A stretch of 64,000 bases of DNA from Massilia sp. UMI-21 (GCA_015277795.1 CP063848.1:3286001-3350000); one strand, 5' to 3'; counted from the stretch's first letter, positions 32,453 through 43,904 are shown. The notes: generated from the sequence alone by a model not told the origin. Numbers and translations: made by a program.

Positions 32453-33097
32453 TCATGCTGCGAACAGGTCGGGCTGCAACAGCTCGCGCACCGGCCCGAA
32501 CGAGCGGCGGTGTACCGGCGAGGGACCGTGCAGGCGCAGGCGCTCCAGGTGCAGCGCGGTCGAGTAGCCCTTGTGCTGGTCGAAGCAGTACTGCGGGAAC
32601 TGGGCGTGCAGCCGCACCAGCGCGGCGTCGCGCGCGGTCTTGGCCAGGATCGAGGCGGCCGAGATGGCGTGCACCTTGTCGTCGCCTTCGACCACGGCGT
32701 GCGCCTTGATCTCCATCGGCGGGCAGCGGTTGCCGTCGATCAGGGCGATGGTCGGGATCGTCGACAGCGCCTCCACCGCGCGGCGCATCGCCAGCATGGT
32801 CGCGTGCAGGATGTTCAGGGTGTCGATCTCTTCGCACGAGCACTCGGCGACCGCCCAGGCCAGCGCGTGCTCCCTGATCAAGGGCGCCAGCTCGTCGCGG
32901 CGCGCCTCGGTCAGCTTCTTGGAATCGCGCAGGCCCTCGATCGGCTTGCGCGGGTCGAGGATCACGGCGGCGGCAAACACCGGGCCCGCCAGCGGGCCGC
33001 GGCCGGCTTCGTCGACGCCGCACACGATGTCGGCGTCGGTGAACGGCCGCAGCCGGGGCGGCAGGCCGGGATAGAAATTGACCTTTTTTCTGCTCAT
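32453..33097 (-). CDS. rnhB: Ribonuclease HII
   Basis: Removes RNA from RNA-DNA hybrids and single ribonucleotides from DNA. 214 residues. The motif [16 protein letters not shown] carries the first acidic pair (Asp, Glu), and LIDGNR and later acidic residues complete the metal site. The ATG overlaps the lpxB stop by 4 nt (ATGA). Downstream neighbour is the SpoU-type methyltransferase. Confidence 0.97.
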   Translation of the reverse strand: MSRKKVNFYPGLPPRLRPFTDADIVCGVDEAGRGPLAGPVFAAAVILDPRKPIEGLRDSKKLTEARRDELAPLIREHALAWAVAECSCEEIDTLNILHATMLAMRRAVEALSTIPTIALIDGNRCPPMEIKAHAVVEGDDKVHAISAASILAKTARDAALVRLHAQFPQYCFDQHKGYSTALHLERLRLHGPSPVHRRSFGPVRELLQPDLFAA

Positions 33098-34269
33098 TTT
33101 TTACGTCCAATCACGCGCAGCACGGCGTCCGCGCTGGCTTGCGCACTGTTGCGCAGGAGGCCATGATGCATGTCCAGGAAGCGGCGCGCCAGGGCCTCGT
33201 TCCCGGCCGGGTCGTCCAGCTGGCGCTGCACGGCCTCGGCCAGCACCGCAGGCGTGGCCGCATGCTGAAGATACTCCGGAACCACGAATTCGCGCGCCAG
33301 GATGTTCGGCAGCCCGATCCAGGGCAGGTAGCCCATGTGCCGCATGATCTCCCACGAGGCACGCATGACCTTGTAGGCGATCACCATCGGCTTCTTGAAC
33401 AGCGCCACTTCCAGCGTCGCCGTGCCCGAGGCCACCAGCACCGCGTCGGCCGCGGCGATCGCCGCGTGCGACTGACCGTCGATCAGGCGCACCGGCACCT
33501 CGCCCAGGCCGGCTTTGTTCACGATCTCGGTGTAATAGGCGCGCTGGCGCTCGCCCGCCATCGGCGCGATGAACACCAGCTTCGGATCGCGCCGGGCCAG
33601 CAGAGCGGCGGCCCCCACGAAGGGCTCGACCAGGTACTTCAGTTCGCCCATGCGGCTGCCCGGCATGATCGTCACCACCCGCGCATCGGGCGCGATGCCC
33701 AGCGCCGCCCGGCTTGCCGCCACGTCCGGCGCCAGCGGGATCATCTCGGCCAGCGGATGCCCGATATAGGTCACCGGCACCCCGGCCGCGCGGTAGATCG
33801 CTTCCTCGAACGGAAAGATCACCAGCATGTGCGACACGGCGCGCTTGATCTTCTTGATGCGCCCGCCCCGCCAGGCCCAGATCTGCGGGCTGACGAAGTG
33901 CACCGTCGGGATGCCGCCGGCACGCAGCTGCTCTTCCAGCCCGAGGTTGAAGCCCGGGTAGTCGGCGCCGATGAAGGCGGCCGGGGGATGGAGCAGCAGG
34001 CGCTCGCGCAGGCGGTTCTGGATGCCCTTGATCTCGCGGTAGCGCGGAATGATCTCGAACAGGCCGCGCACGGTGAGCGTCTCGATCGGAACGTCCGACA
34101 CCAGGCCCTGCTCGATCATGCGTGGGCCGCCGATGCCATGGAAGCGGACGTTCGGCAACTGCGGGTGCAGGCCGGCCATCAGGCGGGCCGCGAGCATGTC
34201 GCCGGACACCTCGCCGGCGACCATCGCCAGCGACACCTCCGGCAACGCGAATTCAGCGGACGATGCCAC
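33094..34269 (-). CDS. lpxB: Lipid-A-disaccharide synthase
   Basis: Joins UDP-2,3-diacyl-GlcN and lipid X to make the lipid A disaccharide at the inner membrane. 391 residues, GT19 family. Visible: [40 protein letters not shown], and VASGTATLE near the C-terminal UDP site. The GTG start at 34269 overlaps lpxA by 17 nt; ATG 15 codons later is possible but would lose part of the first strand. Confidence 0.97.
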   Translation of the reverse strand: MASSAEFALPEVSLAMVAGEVSGDMLAARLMAGLHPQLPNVRFHGIGGPRMIEQGLVSDVPIETLTVRGLFEIIPRYREIKGIQNRLRERLLLHPPAAFIGADYPGFNLGLEEQLRAGGIPTVHFVSPQIWAWRGGRIKKIKRAVSHMLVIFPFEEAIYRAAGVPVTYIGHPLAEMIPLAPDVAASRAALGIAPDARVVTIMPGSRMGELKYLVEPFVGAAALLARRDPKLVFIAPMAGERQRAYYTEIVNKAGLGEVPVRLIDGQSHAAIAAADAVLVASGTATLEVALFKKPMVIAYKVMRASWEIMRHMGYLPWIGLPNILAREFVVPEYLQHAATPAVLAEAVQRQLDDPAGNEALARRFLDMHHGLLRNSAQASADAVLRVIGRKK

Positions 34270-35041
34270 GCGTGGCCGTGTCGAGGAATGCGCGCAGCGC
34301 GCCGATGTCCGCCGCGGCGGCAGGATGTTGCGCCTCCTGTTCCAGCAGCGCGGCCTTGGCTTCTTCGAGCGTCAGGCCGGAGCGGTACAGCAGCTTGTAG
34401 GCGGCGCGGATGCCGTCGATCTGCTCGCGCGAGAAGCCGCGGCGCTTCAGGCCTTCGATGTTGATGCCGCGCTGGCCGGCCGGGTTGCCCGAAACCAGCA
34501 CGAACGGCGGCACGTCCTGGGTCAGGCTGGTGTACATGCCGACGAAGGCATGGGCGCCGATCTTGCAGAACTGGTGCACGCCGGCATAGCCGGACAGGAT
34601 GGCATGGTCGCCCACGTGCACGTGGCCGGCCAGCTGCGCATTGTTCGAGAAGATCGTGTGGCTGCCGACCTGGCAGTCGTGCGCCAGGTGGACGTAGGCC
34701 GAGATCCAGTTGTCGTCGCCCAGGCGGGTGACGCCCTCGTCCTGGGCGGTGCCCAGGTTCATGGTGACGAATTCGCGGATGGTGTTGCCGTCGCCGATCT
34801 CGAGACGGGTCGGCTCGCCCTTCCACTTCTTGTCCTGGGGCGCGGCGCCGATCGAGCAGAACTGGAAGAAGCGGTTGTCCTTGCCGACCGTGGTGTGGCC
34901 CTCGATGACCACGTGCGGGCCCACGGTCGTGCCGGCGCCGATGCGCACGTCGGGACCGATGATCGAATACGGGCCGACCTCGACCGAGCTGTCCAGCTCC
35001 GCCCTGGGGTCGACGATCGCGCTCGGGTGAATTTTGCTCAT
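34253..35041 (-). CDS. lpxA: UDP-N-acetylglucosamine acyltransferase
   Basis: First step of lipid A synthesis. 262 residues beginning [16 protein letters not shown], followed by the left-handed beta-helix hexapeptide repeats (for example [13 protein letters not shown]) and a C-terminal helical region. The catalytic His sits in the family motif AHDCQVGSH. Trimeric and cytosolic. Follows fabZ by 12 nt. Confidence 0.98.
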   Translation of the reverse strand: MSKIHPSAIVDPRAELDSSVEVGPYSIIGPDVRIGAGTTVGPHVVIEGHTTVGKDNRFFQFCSIGAAPQDKKWKGEPTRLEIGDGNTIREFVTMNLGTAQDEGVTRLGDDNWISAYVHLAHDCQVGSHTIFSNNAQLAGHVHVGDHAILSGYAGVHQFCKIGAHAFVGMYTSLTQDVPPFVLVSGNPAGQRGINIEGLKRRGFSREQIDGIRAAYKLLYRSGLTLEEAKAALLEQEAQHPAAAADIGALRAFLDTATRGIVR

Positions 35042-35053
35042 ACCTTGCTCTTC

Positions 35054-35548
35054 TTACTGTCCCGCAGGCGTCGCGGCCGCGTCGTTGGCGCGGATCGTGC
35101 ACATCAGTTCGCCCTCGACCGCGACCTTGCCGTCGACGCTGGCCACGGCCTTGTACTTCCAGATGCCGCGCGAGACGCGCAGGATCTCGACGTCCATCTT
35201 GAGCTGGTCGCCCGGCTCGACCGGGCGCTTGAAGCGCGCGTTGTCGATGCCGACGAAGTACACCACCGAATTCTCGTCCGGCTTGACGTTCATGGTCATG
35301 AACGACAGGATCGCGGCGGTCTGCGCCATCGCTTCGATCATCAGCACGCCCGGCATCACCGGCTTGTGCGGGAAGTGGCCGTTGAAGAATTCCTCGTTGA
35401 CGGTGACGTTCTTGATGGCGGTGATGCGCTTGCCCAGTTCGACGTCGAGCACGCGGTCGACCAGCAGCAGCGGATAGCGGTGCGGCAGGTATTCCTTGAT
35501 CGCGTTGATGTCGAGCGTCTTGGCGGTGTTGTGAACTTCAGTGGTCAT
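35054..35548 (-). CDS. fabZ: 3-hydroxyacyl-ACP dehydratase
   Basis: Dehydrates 3-hydroxyacyl-ACP in fatty acid synthesis and competes with LpxA for hydroxyacyl-ACP. 164 residues, hot-dog fold. The signature [15 protein letters not shown] carries the catalytic His, and [21 protein letters not shown] the catalytic Glu region. Its start overlaps the lpxD stop by 11 nt, and lpxA follows by 12 nt, the standard lpxD-fabZ-lpxA order. Confidence 0.98.
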   Translation of the reverse strand: MTTEVHNTAKTLDINAIKEYLPHRYPLLLVDRVLDVELGKRITAIKNVTVNEEFFNGHFPHKPVMPGVLMIEAMAQTAAILSFMTMNVKPDENSVVYFVGIDNARFKRPVEPGDQLKMDVEILRVSRGIWKYKAVASVDGKVAVEGELMCTIRANDAAATPAGQ

Positions 35549-36596
35549 TTTTTTGTTCTGTCAGTGTTTTGATTGTTTTTTCGAGCGTACGGATCTTCGC
35601 GCGCATCGAGGCCAGGTTGCGCACGATGGCGGCGCTGCGTTCCCACTCGGCGTTCTTGGCCAGCGGGTAGAAGCCGGTGTACTGCCCCGGTTCGAGCACC
35701 GAGCGCGACACCATGCTGCCCGACGAGATATGGACATTGTCGCCGATTTCCAGGTGGCCCAGCACCATGGCGGCGCCGCCGAAGGTGCAATGCTTGCCGA
35801 TCTTCGCGCTGCCGGCCACGCCGACGCAGCCGGCCATGGCGGTGTGCGCGCCGATATGGCAGTTGTGGCCGATCTGGATCTGGTTGTCGAGCTTGACGCC
35901 GTCCTCGATCACGGTGTCGGCCAGCGCGCCGCGGTCGATCGTGGTGTTGGCGCCGATGTCGACGTCGTCGCCGATCACCACGGCCCCGGTCTGCGGAATC
36001 TTGATGTACTTGCCGCCTTCGACCGCGAAACCGAAGCCGTCGCCGCCGATCACGGCGCCCGACTGGATCACGCCGCGCGCGCCGATCGCGCAGCGGGCGT
36101 GGAAGCTCACGTTCGCGAACAGGTGGGTAGCTGCGCCGATGCGGGCGTCGCGGCCGATGAAGCAGCCGGCGTCGATCACGGCGTGGGCGCCGATCACTGC
36201 GCCCGCTTCCACGATCGCGCGCGGACCGATGTGCGCGCTCGGGTCGACGATCGCCTCGGACGAGACCACCGCGCTCGGATCGATGCCCGGCGCCGGCGCG
36301 ATCTCGCTGAGCGAGACGAAGTACTGCGCCGCGCGGGCGAAGTAGGCGTAGGGATTGGTGGTGAGGATGCGCGCGCCTTCATAGGTGGCGCTGACGGTCG
36401 GGTCGTCCAGCGGCGACAGGATCAGCGCCGCGGCCTGGCTTTGCGCCGCCAGGGCGCGCAGCTTGCTGTTGCTGAGGAAGCTGATGTGCGTGGGGCCCGC
36501 GTTGTCGAGCGGCGCGATGGCCGAGACGGTGGTGTCCGGGTCGCCGACGAGCTGTCCGCCGAAGCGCTCGACCAGGTCTTGAAGTCGAATGCCCAT
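35538..36596 (-). CDS. lpxD: UDP-3-O-acyl-glucosamine N-acyltransferase
   Basis: Third step of lipid A synthesis. 352 residues: an N-terminal uridine-binding domain (about 1-100), then a left-handed beta-helix of hexapeptide repeats ([24 protein letters not shown]), with the catalytic His in [10 protein letters not shown], then a C-terminal helix ([10 protein letters not shown]). ATG at 36596 chosen; a TTG 8 codons upstream is also in frame and no strong ribosome site discriminates between them. Confidence 0.95.
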   Translation of the reverse strand: MGIRLQDLVERFGGQLVGDPDTTVSAIAPLDNAGPTHISFLSNSKLRALAAQSQAAALILSPLDDPTVSATYEGARILTTNPYAYFARAAQYFVSLSEIAPAPGIDPSAVVSSEAIVDPSAHIGPRAIVEAGAVIGAHAVIDAGCFIGRDARIGAATHLFANVSFHARCAIGARGVIQSGAVIGGDGFGFAVEGGKYIKIPQTGAVVIGDDVDIGANTTIDRGALADTVIEDGVKLDNQIQIGHNCHIGAHTAMAGCVGVAGSAKIGKHCTFGGAAMVLGHLEIGDNVHISSGSMVSRSVLEPGQYTGFYPLAKNAEWERSAAIVRNLASMRAKIRTLEKTIKTLTEQKNDH

Positions 36597-36702
36597 GTTG
36601 GGGTGTCGGGTGTCAGTCAAAATGTGCTGCGTTCAAAGTTTTACGAATGAGCTGCTGCCAATGCGGCGATGCAAGCAAGCCTGGCCTGGTGCCGGCCCGG
36701 CC

Positions 36703-37242
36703 TTACTTGTCGAGCAACCTGAGGATTTTATCGGTGATGTCGATGCGCGGGCTCGACCAGGCAGCTTCGGCCAGCACGGCGTCCAGCTTTTCCTGCTCGG
36801 CGACCTGCTCGATGATCTTGTAGGCACGGGTGGCGATGGCGGCGCGTTCTTCGTTCTTGCGCTGCATGAGGTCTTCCTGGAACTCGCGCTGCATGCGCTG
36901 CACGTCTTTTTCCATGTTCAGCAGCTCGCGCGCGCGCCGGGTGCGCTCGACGTCGTTCAGGCCGGCCGCTTCGTTGTCGAACTTCTCCGACATCTGCTTG
37001 AGCCTGGTGACGGTTTCCTCGACGACCTTCTGGCGCTTCGAGAATTCGGACTGGATCCGGGCGTCGGCGGTCTTGGCCATCTTCGATTCGGTCATCAGGC
37101 GCTCGGTGGCGACGAAACCGATTCGGCCCGAGCCCATCTGGCTCTGGGCATGAACCTGGGCCAGCGGCGCCAGGCACAGCGCAGCCAGCAGCAGGGTCCG
37201 TGGCAAGGCCCGGGGCAAGGAGGCTATCAGCGTTTTCAACAT
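36703..37242 (-). CDS. skp: OmpH/Skp-family periplasmic chaperone
   Basis: 179 residues. Signal peptide about 1-32 (ending QVHAQS), then a beta strand (RIGFVATERL) and long charged helices (about 60-150) forming the tentacles that hold unfolded outer-membrane proteins; a trimer in homologues. It lies between bamA and lpxD as usual. 49 nt follow the bamA stop. Confidence 0.94.
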   Translation of the reverse strand: MLKTLIASLPRALPRTLLLAALCLAPLAQVHAQSQMGSGRIGFVATERLMTESKMAKTADARIQSEFSKRQKVVEETVTRLKQMSEKFDNEAAGLNDVERTRRARELLNMEKDVQRMQREFQEDLMQRKNEERAAIATRAYKIIEQVAEQEKLDAVLAEAAWSSPRIDITDKILRLLDK

Positions 37243-37291
37243 CTCTCTCCGTAAATCGAGGGGCCGCCGGCGGCGGCGCCGTTCCGGACGG

Positions 37292-39628
37292 TCAGAAGCC
37301 GGTACCCATCTGGAACTGGAAACGTTCCAGCCTGTCGCCCGGCAAGGCGTTCAAAGGCTTAGCATAACTCAACTTGAGCGGACCCACCGGGGAAATCCAC
37401 GACAGGCCGATACCGGCCGAGTAGCGCATGCGGTCGAGGCGGATCTTCTCGTTCTCCTGGTAGACCTGGCCGCCGTCGACGAAGGTGAACCAGCGCAGGC
37501 TGCGATCGGTGCCGCTGCCCGGGAACGGGAACTGCAGTTCCGCGTTGGCGATGATGCGCTTGGAGCCGCCCACCGCATCGTAGTAGTTCGGATCGACCAC
37601 GCCCAGCGACGAGCTTTCGTAGCCGCGCACCGAACCGATGCCGCCGGCGTAGAAGTTCTTGAAGACCGGGTAGTTGCTGCTGCCGATGCCCTTGCCGTAG
37701 TCGAGCTCGCCGCGCAGCGCCAGCGTCATCCAGCGCGTCAGCGGGCGCCACCACTGGTGTTCGTACACCACGCGGTAGTACTTCGAATCGCCCAGCGCGT
37801 CGATCTCGAGGTTGGCGCGCTGGTAGCGGCCGCGGGTCGGCGTCACCGCGCTGTCGCGGGTGTCGCGGCCCCAGGCGGCGGTCAGCGGAATCGCATTGGT
37901 CTCGGCCTTGCCGATCCCGTTCGACGGGCCGCCGTTGTTCGCCACGAAGGTCTTGTACAACTGCGGCGAGGTGACGTCGGTCTCGATCTGGGTGCGTTCC
38001 AGGCCGGCGCCGAAGAACACGGTGTCGGATTCGGAGAACGGCACGCCGAAGGTCATGGTGCCGCCGGTCTGGCGCACCGTGTACAGGCCGAGGTTGACCG
38101 CCGGCGGGCGCATGGTGCGCAGGTAGAGCTGGAACGAGCGCGAGATGCCGTCGTCGGTAAAGTACGGATTGGTCTGCGAGAACGCGATCGTGCGGTTGTA
38201 CTTGCTGGTGTTCAGCTCGAGGGCGACGGTGTTGCCGCTGCCGGCGAAGTTGGCCTGCGAGATCGACGCGGTGAAGGTGAACTTCTCGGACTGCGAGAAG
38301 GCGCCGCCGATCATGAAGTTACCGGTCGGCTTTTCTTCGACCACCATGTTGACGTCCACCTGGTCGGTCGTGCCGGGCGACTCCGGGGTCTCGATCTTGA
38401 CGTCCTTGAAGTAGCCGAGGCGGTCGACGCGGTCGCGCGAGAGCTTGACGCGGTTGGCGTCGTACCACGAGCTTTCGAACTGGCGGAACTCGCGGCGGAT
38501 CACTTCGTCGCGGGTCACGGTATTGCCCGAGATGTTCATGTGGCGCACGTAGGCGCGCTTGCCCGGATCGATGAAGAAGGTGAAGGCGGCTTCGCGCTTC
38601 TCGCGGTTGATCTCCGGATTGGCCGTGACGTTGGCGAAGGCGTAGCCGAAGGTGCCGAGGCGGTCGGCGATCAGCTTGTTGGTGAGCTCCTGCAGCTCGC
38701 CCGAATAGGTCTTGCCCGGCTTGAGCAGGATCAGCGAGCGCAGTTCTTCGTCGCGGCCGAACATCTCGCCTTCCAGCTTCACGCTCGAGACGGTGTACTG
38801 CTCGCCTTCGGTGATGTTGATGGTCAGGTAGATGTCGCGCTTGTCCGGCGTGATCGAGACCTGGGTCGATTCGACGTTGGCTTCGAGGTAGCCGTTGTTC
38901 AGGTACAGCGACTTGATCGCTTCCAGGTCGCCGGTGAGCTTCTGCTTGGAGTACTGGTCGGCCTTGGAGTACCAGGTGAACCAGCCCGACTTCGACAGCT
39001 GCAGGACTTCGCGCAGCTGCTTGTCGCTGAAGGCCTTGTTGCCGACGAAGGAGATCTGGCGGATCTTGGCGATATCGCCTTCGTCGACGTTGAACATGAC
39101 CGTCACGCGGTTGCGCTCGATCGGGGTGACGGTGGTGGTGATCTTCACGCCATACAGGCCGTGCGACAGGTACTGGCGCTTGAGCTCCTGCTCGGCGCGG
39201 TCCACGGCCGCCTTGTCGAAGATCTTGGTCTCGCCGACGCCGATTTCGCGCAGCGCCTTGACCAGCATGTCTTTTTCGAATTCCTTGGTGCCGGTGAAAT
39301 CGACCGAGGAAATCGCCGGGCGCTCCTCGACCAGCACCACCAGCACGCCGTTTTCCTCTTCCAGGCGGATGTCCTTGAAGAAGCCGGTGGCGAACAGCGC
39401 CTTGATGGCGGTGGTGGCCTTGGCGTCGTCGAAGGTCTCGCCCACACGCACCGGGAGGTAGCTGAACACGGTGCCCGCTTCCGTACGCTGGATGCCTTCG
39501 ACCCGGATGTCCTTGACCACGAACGGGTTGGCGGCGATGGCATTGCTGGCGCAGAGCGCCAGCACGGCTGCGCCAATCATGCTGCGACGGATGAACGGCA
39601 GGGCAAAACGATCAGGTTGTGAATTCAT
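37292..39628 (-). CDS. bamA: Outer membrane protein assembly factor BamA
   Basis: Central component of the machine that inserts beta-barrel proteins in the outer membrane. 778 residues: signal peptide ending SNAIAA (about 1-32), five POTRA repeats (about 33-430, the first starting NPFVVKDIRVEG), then the 16-strand barrel with the lid-lock motif region VRGYESSSLG, ending in F-Q-M-G-T-G-F with terminal Phe. Start at 39628; the frame remains open to 39721 without family support. rseP lies 96 nt upstream. Confidence 0.98.
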   Translation of the reverse strand: MNSQPDRFALPFIRRSMIGAAVLALCASNAIAANPFVVKDIRVEGIQRTEAGTVFSYLPVRVGETFDDAKATTAIKALFATGFFKDIRLEEENGVLVVLVEERPAISSVDFTGTKEFEKDMLVKALREIGVGETKIFDKAAVDRAEQELKRQYLSHGLYGVKITTTVTPIERNRVTVMFNVDEGDIAKIRQISFVGNKAFSDKQLREVLQLSKSGWFTWYSKADQYSKQKLTGDLEAIKSLYLNNGYLEANVESTQVSITPDKRDIYLTINITEGEQYTVSSVKLEGEMFGRDEELRSLILLKPGKTYSGELQELTNKLIADRLGTFGYAFANVTANPEINREKREAAFTFFIDPGKRAYVRHMNISGNTVTRDEVIRREFRQFESSWYDANRVKLSRDRVDRLGYFKDVKIETPESPGTTDQVDVNMVVEEKPTGNFMIGGAFSQSEKFTFTASISQANFAGSGNTVALELNTSKYNRTIAFSQTNPYFTDDGISRSFQLYLRTMRPPAVNLGLYTVRQTGGTMTFGVPFSESDTVFFGAGLERTQIETDVTSPQLYKTFVANNGGPSNGIGKAETNAIPLTAAWGRDTRDSAVTPTRGRYQRANLEIDALGDSKYYRVVYEHQWWRPLTRWMTLALRGELDYGKGIGSSNYPVFKNFYAGGIGSVRGYESSSLGVVDPNYYDAVGGSKRIIANAELQFPFPGSGTDRSLRWFTFVDGGQVYQENEKIRLDRMRYSAGIGLSWISPVGPLKLSYAKPLNALPGDRLERFQFQMGTGF

Positions 39629-39724
39629 TGGCTGGATTTCTGGGTCTGTCATTGAACAACATACATATTCTGAGCACCTAGCGCCCATTCCTTTGCCGGT
39701 GCGCGGCCCGCTGTGTGGCAACCG

Positions 39725-41065
39725 CTATAGCAACCGCACCAGGTCATTGAAGACGGCGAGCGCCATCAGCATGAACAGCAGGCCGACCCCGAAGCGTTGC
39801 GCAAGCTCTCCAACGCGTGCAGGCAGGGGGCGCCCGGTCAAAACTTCCAGCGAATAATACAGTAAATGCCCACCATCCAGAACCGGAATTGGTAACAAAT
39901 TCATTACGCCTAAGCTAATACTAATAAATGCAATGAACTGCAGATAAGTGGCCAGGCCGATGCGCGCGGTCTGTCCGGCATAGTCGGCAATCGTGATCGG
40001 ACCGGTCACGTTCTTCCACGACGCTTCTCCCGTGAACATCTTGCCGATCATCTTGAGCGTCATGGTGCTGGTTTCCCAGGTGCGTTCCGCGCCCCTGGCC
40101 AGCGCATCGATCGGGCCGGAACGCACGGTGATCATCTCGACCGGTTGCGACAGCAGCACCCTGGCGACGCCGCGGCCGCTGGCGGGATCCTGGTCCGGCG
40201 TGACCGCGAGCGGCAGCACGCGCCCGGCGCGCTCGACCTCGAGCCGCACCGTGCGCCCGCTGGCGGCGCGCATGATCTCGGTGAAGGCCATGCCATCCTC
40301 GACCGGGTTGCCGTCCGCGCGCAGGATCAGGTCGCCCGGCCGCAGGCCGCCGCGCTCCCCTGCCCCGCCCGGCAGCACCTTCTCGATCCGGGCGCGGGCG
40401 CGCCACAGGTCCAGCCCGAGGCCACCGGTGACGTCGCCTTCGACATCGAGTTGCGCGATGGCCTGCGCCGGAATGCTCGCCTCGTAGCTGCCGCCACCCT
40501 GGGCGCGCAGCCGCAGCCGCGCTTCGCTCTTGTCGACGGTGGCATGCACGATCTGCCAGCGCAGTTCGGACCAGGACTGGACCGGGTTGCCGTTGACCGC
40601 CACCACGGTATCGCCGCCGCGCACCCCTGCCAGCTGCGCCGCAGAACCCTGCGGCACCGCGCGCAGCCGCGCCGACGGCTCCTCGACGCCATGCATGAAC
40701 AGCGCGGCCATCAGGCCGATGGCGACCAGGAAGTTGGCGATCGGGCCGGCCGCCACGATGGCGATCCGGCGCCACACGTTCTGGCGCGTGAATTCGCGAT
40801 GAAACTCGGACTCGTCCTTGGGTGCGGTTTCCGGGTCGCGGCTGTCCAGCATCTTGACGTAGCCGCCCAGCGGCAAGGCCGACACCGCCCATTCGGTCTG
40901 GTCCGGGCCGAAGCGGCGCGACCACACCACGCGCCCCATGCCGACCGAGAAGCGCAGCACCTTCACGCCGCACAGGCGCGCCACCAGGTAGTGGCCGAGC
41001 TCGTGCAGGACGATCAGCGGTCCGAGGGCCAGCGCGAAGGCCAGCACGGTGTAGATCAGGCTCAT
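39725..41065 (-). CDS. rseP: RIP metalloprotease RseP
   Basis: Site-2 intramembrane protease that cleaves anti-sigma factors such as RseA. 446 residues. The zinc motif HExxH appears as LHELGHYLVARL near residue 22, and the second motif as VLDGGHLLYY near 390. Two PDZ domains lie between (around 115-210 and 210-295), and about four membrane helices are seen. The gene is 1 nt from dxr. Confidence 0.96.
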   Translation of the reverse strand: MSLIYTVLAFALALGPLIVLHELGHYLVARLCGVKVLRFSVGMGRVVWSRRFGPDQTEWAVSALPLGGYVKMLDSRDPETAPKDESEFHREFTRQNVWRRIAIVAAGPIANFLVAIGLMAALFMHGVEEPSARLRAVPQGSAAQLAGVRGGDTVVAVNGNPVQSWSELRWQIVHATVDKSEARLRLRAQGGGSYEASIPAQAIAQLDVEGDVTGGLGLDLWRARARIEKVLPGGAGERGGLRPGDLILRADGNPVEDGMAFTEIMRAASGRTVRLEVERAGRVLPLAVTPDQDPASGRGVARVLLSQPVEMITVRSGPIDALARGAERTWETSTMTLKMIGKMFTGEASWKNVTGPITIADYAGQTARIGLATYLQFIAFISISLGVMNLLPIPVLDGGHLLYYSLEVLTGRPLPARVGELAQRFGVGLLFMLMALAVFNDLVRLL

Positions 41066-41066
41066 G

Positions 41067-42242
41067 TCAGCCCCGCAGGCGCGCGATCAGGGCGAGCGCC
41101 GCCGCGCGTGCGCGCGCGTCCTGCGCCATGACCTCGTCGATCGAGGTCGCCGGGCCGTGCGGCACGGCGTCCATGACCTGGGCGATGACGCGATCGATGT
41201 CGCGAAAGCCGATCTCGCAATCGAGGAAGGACTGCACCGCCACCTCGTTGGCGGCATTGAGCAGGGCCGGCGCGGTGCCGCCCGCGCGCAGCGCGTCGAA
41301 GGCGAGCTTCAGGCAGGGGAAACGCGCGAAGTCCGGCTTGTAGAACTGCAGCGCGGCCATGTCGGTCAGGTCGAGCTGGGGCACGCCCGAGGCGATCCGC
41401 TCCGGGTACGCGAGCGCATGCGCGATCGGGGTGCGCATGTCGGGGTTGCCCAACTGGGCCAGCACCGAGCCGTCGGCGTACGATACCATCGAATGGATCA
41501 CGCTCTGCGGATGGATCACCACCTCGATCAGGCTTGCTTCGGCGCCAAACAGCCAGTGCGCCTCGATCACTTCCAGGCCCTTGTTCATCATGGTGGCCGA
41601 GTCGACCGAGATCTTGCGGCCCATGACCCAGTTCGGGTGCTTGCAGGCTTCCAGCGGGGTCACGTCGCCGAGGGTCTCGACGGCGCGATTCAGGAATGGG
41701 CCGCCGGATGCGGTCAGGAGGATCCTGGCCACGCCGGCCGCGCCCGGGTCGCGCGCGTAGCCACCCGGGAGCGACTGGAAGATCGCATTGTGTTCGCTGT
41801 CGATCGGCAGCAGCGTCGCGCGGTGCTCGCGCACCGCGTCCATGAACAGCTGGCCGGACATGACCAGCGCCTCCTTGTTGGCCAGCAGGACCTTCTTGCC
41901 GGCGCGCGCCGCGGCCAGCGCCGGGGCCAGGCCGGCCGCGCCGACGATGGCGGCCATCACGGTGTCGACCTCAGGACCGGAGGCGATCTCGCACAGGGCC
42001 TGCTCGCCATGGTCGACCTGGATGTCCAGGCCCGCCAGGAGCCCGGCCAGGCGCGCGGCGGCCTCGGGAGTGCCGACCACCGCGCGCGCCGGCTTGAAGC
42101 GGCGGCAGGCGTCGGCCAGCTCCTCGACGCGGCCGTGCGCGCTCAGGGCGTGGACACGGTAGCGCTCCGGATGGCGGGCGAGTACGTCAAGGGTCGAGGC
42201 GCCGATCGAGCCGGTGGCGCCCAGGATGGTAATGCGCTGCAT
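41067..42242 (-). CDS. dxr: 1-deoxy-D-xylulose 5-phosphate reductoisomerase
   Basis: Second step of the MEP isoprenoid pathway, supplying undecaprenyl phosphate precursors used with UppS. 391 residues. NADPH-binding [18 protein letters not shown] at the N-terminus, [11 protein letters not shown], then the metal site region [11 protein letters not shown], and TASGGPF. Between cdsA and rseP as is usual in beta-proteobacteria. Confidence 0.98.
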   Translation of the reverse strand: MQRITILGATGSIGASTLDVLARHPERYRVHALSAHGRVEELADACRRFKPARAVVGTPEAAARLAGLLAGLDIQVDHGEQALCEIASGPEVDTVMAAIVGAAGLAPALAAARAGKKVLLANKEALVMSGQLFMDAVREHRATLLPIDSEHNAIFQSLPGGYARDPGAAGVARILLTASGGPFLNRAVETLGDVTPLEACKHPNWVMGRKISVDSATMMNKGLEVIEAHWLFGAEASLIEVVIHPQSVIHSMVSYADGSVLAQLGNPDMRTPIAHALAYPERIASGVPQLDLTDMAALQFYKPDFARFPCLKLAFDALRAGGTAPALLNAANEVAVQSFLDCEIGFRDIDRVIAQVMDAVPHGPATSIDEVMAQDARARAAALALIARLRG

Positions 42243-42264
42243 TGTGTGTTTCCTTTGCTAGCCT

Positions 42265-43095
42265 TCAGAGCCAGGCGCCGATCAGGGCTGCCAGTGGCAG
42301 GACCGGGACGAGTGCGTCCACGCGGTCCAGCACCCCACCGTGGCCAGGCAGCAAGTTGCTGCTGTCCTTCATGCCGGCGCGGCGCTTGAGCTGGGATTCG
42401 AACAGGTCGCCGACCACGCTGGCCGCGACGATGAGGATGAGCACCGCGTACAGTACCGCCCAGCCGAGGCTGGCCTGCACGCGCGCGGCGAAGGTGCCCG
42501 CCATGGCGTCGCCACCGAACACGATGGAGAGCGTGGCCAGCACCAGCACGGCGATGCCGCCGCCGATCGCGCCTTCCCAGGACTTGCCGGGCGAGATCGA
42601 GGGCGCCAGCTTGCGCTTGCCGAAAGCCTTGCCCGAGAAATAGGCGAAGATGTCGGCGGCCCAGACGATGGCCATCACCGACAGCAGGTACAGCGGAGAC
42701 AGGCGGTACATCTCGACGATGGCCGCGAAACAGCCGACCACGGCGATGGCGTAGACCAGGCTCAGGAAGGTGTTGGCGCTGCTGTTCAGCGGCGGCAGGC
42801 CGAGCTTGAGCGAGGGCGCGAAGCGCAGCGCCCACACCAGCACGCTGATGGCGAACCAGAACACCGGATTCGGGCTCGGCGAAACGAAGAAGGCGTACAC
42901 GAAGGCCGCGGTCCAGAAGGCCGCGATCAGCGGCGCCCGGGCGGTTCCCGGGTTGAACAGGCGGAAGCACTCCCAGATCGCCGCCCCGAAGAAAGCGGAG
43001 GCGACCACCGCGAACGCCGTGTAGTTGTTGAAGTACAGGACCGGCAGCAGGACTGCCAGCAGCACGAGCGCGGTAAGGATCCGGGTTTTCAGCAT
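42265..43095 (-). CDS. cdsA: Phosphatidate cytidylyltransferase
   Basis: Makes CDP-diacylglycerol for phospholipid synthesis at the inner membrane. 276 residues with about eight hydrophobic helices. The family signature appears at the C-terminus as VVGDLFESQLKRRAGMKDSS and G-H-G-G-V-L-D-R-V-D. 44 nt after uppS. Confidence 0.96.
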   Translation of the reverse strand: MLKTRILTALVLLAVLLPVLYFNNYTAFAVVASAFFGAAIWECFRLFNPGTARAPLIAAFWTAAFVYAFFVSPSPNPVFWFAISVLVWALRFAPSLKLGLPPLNSSANTFLSLVYAIAVVGCFAAIVEMYRLSPLYLLSVMAIVWAADIFAYFSGKAFGKRKLAPSISPGKSWEGAIGGGIAVLVLATLSIVFGGDAMAGTFAARVQASLGWAVLYAVLILIVAASVVGDLFESQLKRRAGMKDSSNLLPGHGGVLDRVDALVPVLPLAALIGAWL

Positions 43096-43139
43096 TGATC
43101 TATCTCAGGGTCTTGTGGCGACGTCTTCTGCTACGTTGA

Positions 43140-43904
43140 TCAGGCCTTGGACGATGTGTCCGGCTTCTTGGCGACCTGGTCGCCGGTCTGGCCGAAGCGG
43201 CGCTCGCGCTGCTGGAAGGAAGCGATTGCCTCGTCCAGCGACGCCTTCGAGAAATCGGGCCAGAAGGTCTTGGTGAAGTACAGCTCGGAGTATGCCAGCT
43301 GCCACAACAGGAAGTTCGAAATGCGCTCTTCGCCGCCGGTACGGATGAACAGGTCGGGCTCGGGCGCGTAGGCCATGGCCAGGTGCGGCGCCAGCATCTC
43401 TTCGGTGTAGTCGACGACGCCCGGGTTGGCCGCCACCATCTTGCTGGTGGCCTGCATGATGTCCCAGCGGCCGCCATAGTTGGCGCAGACGCTGACCGTC
43501 AGGCGGCTGTTGTTGGCGGTGCGGCGCTCGGCCGCCGTGATCATGTCCTGCAGCTTGGCATCGAAGCGGCTCAGGTCGCCCACGACTTTCAGGCGGATGT
43601 TATTGGCATGCATTTTCGCCACTTCGCGCTCGAGCGCGGTGACGAACAGGCGCATCAGCAGCGAGACTTCCTCGGCCGGACGACGCCAGTTTTCGGACGA
43701 AAAGGCGAACAGCGTCAGGTATTCGACGCCGCGCAGGGCGCAGGCCTCGACGACGCCGCGCACCGCCTCGACGCCCTTGACGTGGCCGGCCACGCGCGGC
43801 AGAAGGCGCTTAGTGGCCCAGCGGCCATTGCCATCCATAATGATGGCGATGTGGCGCGGCACGGCAAGCGCTTCGGGAATGGCAGTGGTCGAACTTTTGA
43901 ACAT
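43140..43904 (-). CDS. uppS: Undecaprenyl diphosphate synthase
   Basis: Builds the C55 lipid carrier for peptidoglycan and O-antigen. 254 residues of the cis-prenyltransferase family: [13 protein letters not shown] with catalytic Asp, then [13 protein letters not shown], and [20 protein letters not shown] at the C-terminal third. Start at 43904 ([13 protein letters not shown]); upstream in-frame sequence to 44039 is not family-like. 158 nt separate it from frr. Confidence 0.97.
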   Translation of the reverse strand: MFKSSTTAIPEALAVPRHIAIIMDGNGRWATKRLLPRVAGHVKGVEAVRGVVEACALRGVEYLTLFAFSSENWRRPAEEVSLLMRLFVTALEREVAKMHANNIRLKVVGDLSRFDAKLQDMITAAERRTANNSRLTVSVCANYGGRWDIMQATSKMVAANPGVVDYTEEMLAPHLAMAYAPEPDLFIRTGGEERISNFLLWQLAYSELYFTKTFWPDFSKASLDEAIASFQQRERRFGQTGDQVAKKPDTSSKA